Assembly: GCF_023008585.1 (NCBI RefSeq)
Contig: NZ_CP095391.1
Span: 186,001-250,000, forward strand
From: Natribaculum breve
GTDB taxonomy: Archaea; Halobacteriota; Halobacteria; Halobacteriales; Natrialbaceae
DNA: 64,000 nucleotides
Direction: 5' to 3'
The notes under the pieces were generated by a model. It made no database searches. It had not been told where the DNA came from and worked only from the letters and a program-made list of their open reading frames with translations. Position numbers and translations under genes: made by a program. This document shows positions 62,492 to 64,000 of the stretch, one piece after another; position 1 is the stretch's first letter, and every line of letters begins with the position of its first letter.

Positions 62492-63865
62492 ATGGACGCT
62501 GATAGTGAATCTCTCGGTAACAAAGACGAGGTGCACCCCACGGATCGACTTGCGACGTTTATCGACGCATTGTCGTACGACGACCTGTCCAAAGCGGACG
62601 TACGGACGGTCGAGCGCGCGTTCGTCGATACGTGTGGCGTCGTCGTCTCTGGGATGGTCGAGCGACCGACGACGATCGCACTCGAGACGCTCGCAGAACC
62701 GGGTTCCGTCCCACTGTGGGGGGTCGACCGCGGCACGTCCACGACCGATGCAGCGTTCGTCCATGGGATCGCGGGTCACTCACAGGACTACGACGATGTC
62801 TCGTGGGGGATGTCGGGACACCCAAGCGTGACCATGATTCCCGCAATCTTCGCGCTCGCGAGCAACGACGATGTTTCCGGCGAGCGGGCGATCGTTTCCT
62901 ACGTCGCGGGGCTCGAGGCTCAGTGTTACGTCTCCGCTGCTATCAACCCGTCACACTACCGCGAAGGGTGGCACTCGACGGCGACGCTCGGTACGTTCGG
63001 TGCGGCGGCCGCAGCCGCGAAGACTCTCGACCTGGACTTCGAGGGCACTCGCCACGCGTTGAACGTCGCCGCGTCGATGGCCGCAGGGTTGAAGAGCAAC
63101 TTCGGCACGATGACGAAACCGATGCACGTCGGCGCAGCCGCCCGGTCGGGCGTCACGGCTGCCCGTCTCGCCTCTGGAGGATTCACTGCTTCGCCAGAGG
63201 CGATCGACGGGGATCGTGGTTTCTTCGAGTTGTACGCTGGCAACGATCCGGCCTCGCTCGAGGATCTTCCCGATCTCGAGCGGCCGACTGCGCTGGCCGA
63301 GTACGGCCTCAACGTGAAGAAATACCCATGTTGTTACTACACACACACCAGCATTCACGCTGCCGAACGGCTCGCCGACGAGAACGGCGTCGAGCCGGAC
63401 GAAATCGAGTCCATCAACGTCGTGACGTCCCCGGGTCCGGCCGATGCCTTGCACTACTCGGACCCAGACACCGGTCTCGAGGGAAAGTTCTCGCTCGAGT
63501 ACACCGTCGCGAGTGCGGTGGCCCGCCCTCACGTCGGCGTCGACGCGTTCGAAGACGACGCAATCTCGGACCCGGCCGTCCAGCGCGTCCGCGAGCGGGT
63601 GACGTGGGAGGTCGACGATTCGCTCGAGTACAACGACACCACGGCCCACCTGCGAATGGAAACCGACGATGGCGTGTACGACCGCGTCCAGGACGTTCCC
63701 CCCGGCAATCCGGCGAATCCGCTGTCCGACGAGGAACTCGGTGAGAAGTTCCGTCGATGTGCCGGTCGTGTCCTCAAGGAGAAAGCAGTGGATCGAACGT
63801 ACGAACGGCTCGACTCGCTGCGAACGGTAACCGATGTCGGCTCGATCGCGTCGAATCGGAACTGA
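62492..63865 (+). CDS. MmgE/PrpD family protein
   Basis: The 457-residue protein has the MmgE/PrpD fold pattern: AFVDTCGVVVSGM near residue 45, VHGIAGHSQDYDDVSWGMSGHPS (divided; active-site region of PrpD), TLGTFGAAAAAAKTL, MTKPMHVGAAARSG, and KKYPCCYYTH. Members include 2-methylcitrate dehydratase, cis-aconitate decarboxylase and itaconate-linked enzymes. No prpC or prpB is seen within the window, but the following gene is cut off. It starts in the divergent region shared with the Ldh2-type gene. Confidence 0.9.
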   Translation: MDADSESLGNKDEVHPTDRLATFIDALSYDDLSKADVRTVERAFVDTCGVVVSGMVERPTTIALETLAEPGSVPLWGVDRGTSTTDAAFVHGIAGHSQDYDDVSWGMSGHPSVTMIPAIFALASNDDVSGERAIVSYVAGLEAQCYVSAAINPSHYREGWHSTATLGTFGAAAAAAKTLDLDFEGTRHALNVAASMAAGLKSNFGTMTKPMHVGAAARSGVTAARLASGGFTASPEAIDGDRGFFELYAGNDPASLEDLPDLERPTALAEYGLNVKKYPCCYYTHTSIHAAERLADENGVEPDEIESINVVTSPGPADALHYSDPDTGLEGKFSLEYTVASAVARPHVGVDAFEDDAISDPAVQRVRERVTWEVDDSLEYNDTTAHLRMETDDGVYDRVQDVPPGNPANPLSDEELGEKFRRCAGRVLKEKAVDRTYERLDSLRTVTDVGSIASNRN

Positions 63866-63922
63866 CCACCTGGATCGATCGCAGGATGCTATCGAACTCG
63901 TCTCATCGTAGGAAACGTTCGG

Positions 63923-64000
63923 CTATTGCTCTCTGATGATGAACTCCGAGGCGTCACGCTCGCCTGCTTCGAACACCCGTGTTCGCTCCTCGAGTTCACG
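63923..64000 (-). CDS. C-terminal end of an unidentified gene (cut by the window edge)
   Basis: On the minus strand the last 25 codons (RELEERTRVFEAGERDASEF...REQ, stop at 63923) form an open frame running off the window. Acidic composition and codon use suit a real gene converging with the PrpD-like gene, with about 57 bp between. Too short to assign a family. Confidence 0.5.
   Translation of the reverse strand, partial: RELEERTRVFEAGERDASEFIIREQ

Noticed and set aside
1..64000. CRISPR arrays, tRNA or rRNA genes
   Set aside because: No regularly spaced repeats and no recognisable tRNA or rRNA sequence were seen on reading through; a dedicated search was not possible.

Overview
The window is haloarchaeal chromosomal or megaplasmid DNA. 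The proteins are strongly acidic, GC-rich codons dominate the intact genes, many TATA boxes lie about 25 nt upstream of start codons (leaderless-type promoters), and several families are typical of halophilic archaea (MoxR/DUF58 cluster, TreT-type glycosyltransferase, two-domain UspA, TAXI-TRAP with a Tat lipoprotein). The genus cannot be fixed from the sequence alone.

Layout. 0-4.7 kb: two convergent operons of a MoxR/DUF58/DUF4350 membrane system. 4.8-10.6 kb: arylsulfotransferase-like protein, a MITE-like element beside a start-less C2H2 zinc-finger frame, two small flavin-fold proteins, a UspA and a trehalose-synthase-type glycosyltransferase. 10.8-11.6 kb: an IS630 relic, then a 56-residue protein with four CxxC motifs. 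11.9-15.6 kb: Baeyer-Villiger monooxygenase, HSL-type esterase and IclR regulator, a compact ketone-to-ester-to-acid cassette. 16-20.1 kb: a transposon graveyard (IS6, IS630, IS5-like relics and an IS200/IS605-like hairpin). 20.2-33.8 kb: acyl-CoA catabolism (type III CoA-transferase, two acyl-CoA dehydrogenases, a 2-oxoacid dehydrogenase E1a-E1b-E2 operon without E3, FAH-family enzyme, MaoC hydratase), a soluble CapA-like protein, a DHDPS-family aldolase/lyase, and a sodium symporter with a tiny partner protein.

33.9-45.7 kb: amidase, unusual crotonase, two divergent M29/NicX-like metalloprotein paralogues, a TAXI-type TRAP transporter, UspA, an atypical SDR and a quinone-oxidoreductase-like MDR. 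45.9-54.9 kb: an IS66 copy with a frame disruption, flavin reductase-like protein, a wrecked lyase fragment, iron alcohol dehydrogenase, creatininase-family amidohydrolase, MFS transporter, a frameshifted second CapA-like gene and an IS630 copy with an A7 slippery site. 55-64 kb: hydroxyisobutyrate dehydrogenase-like enzyme, second DHDPS-family gene, galactonate-dehydratase-like enolase-superfamily enzyme, second CoA-transferase, MFS transporter behind a palindromic operator, Ldh2-type dehydrogenase and MmgE/PrpD protein.

Overall, from about 11.9 kb to the end this is a catabolic island. It is built of small modules, most pairing one transporter with hydrolytic, lyase and redox enzymes, separated by live and decayed insertion sequences. 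Likely substrates are carboxylic acids, sugar acids, amides or N-heterocycles and ketones. These assignments come from family membership and order and are inferred, not demonstrated.
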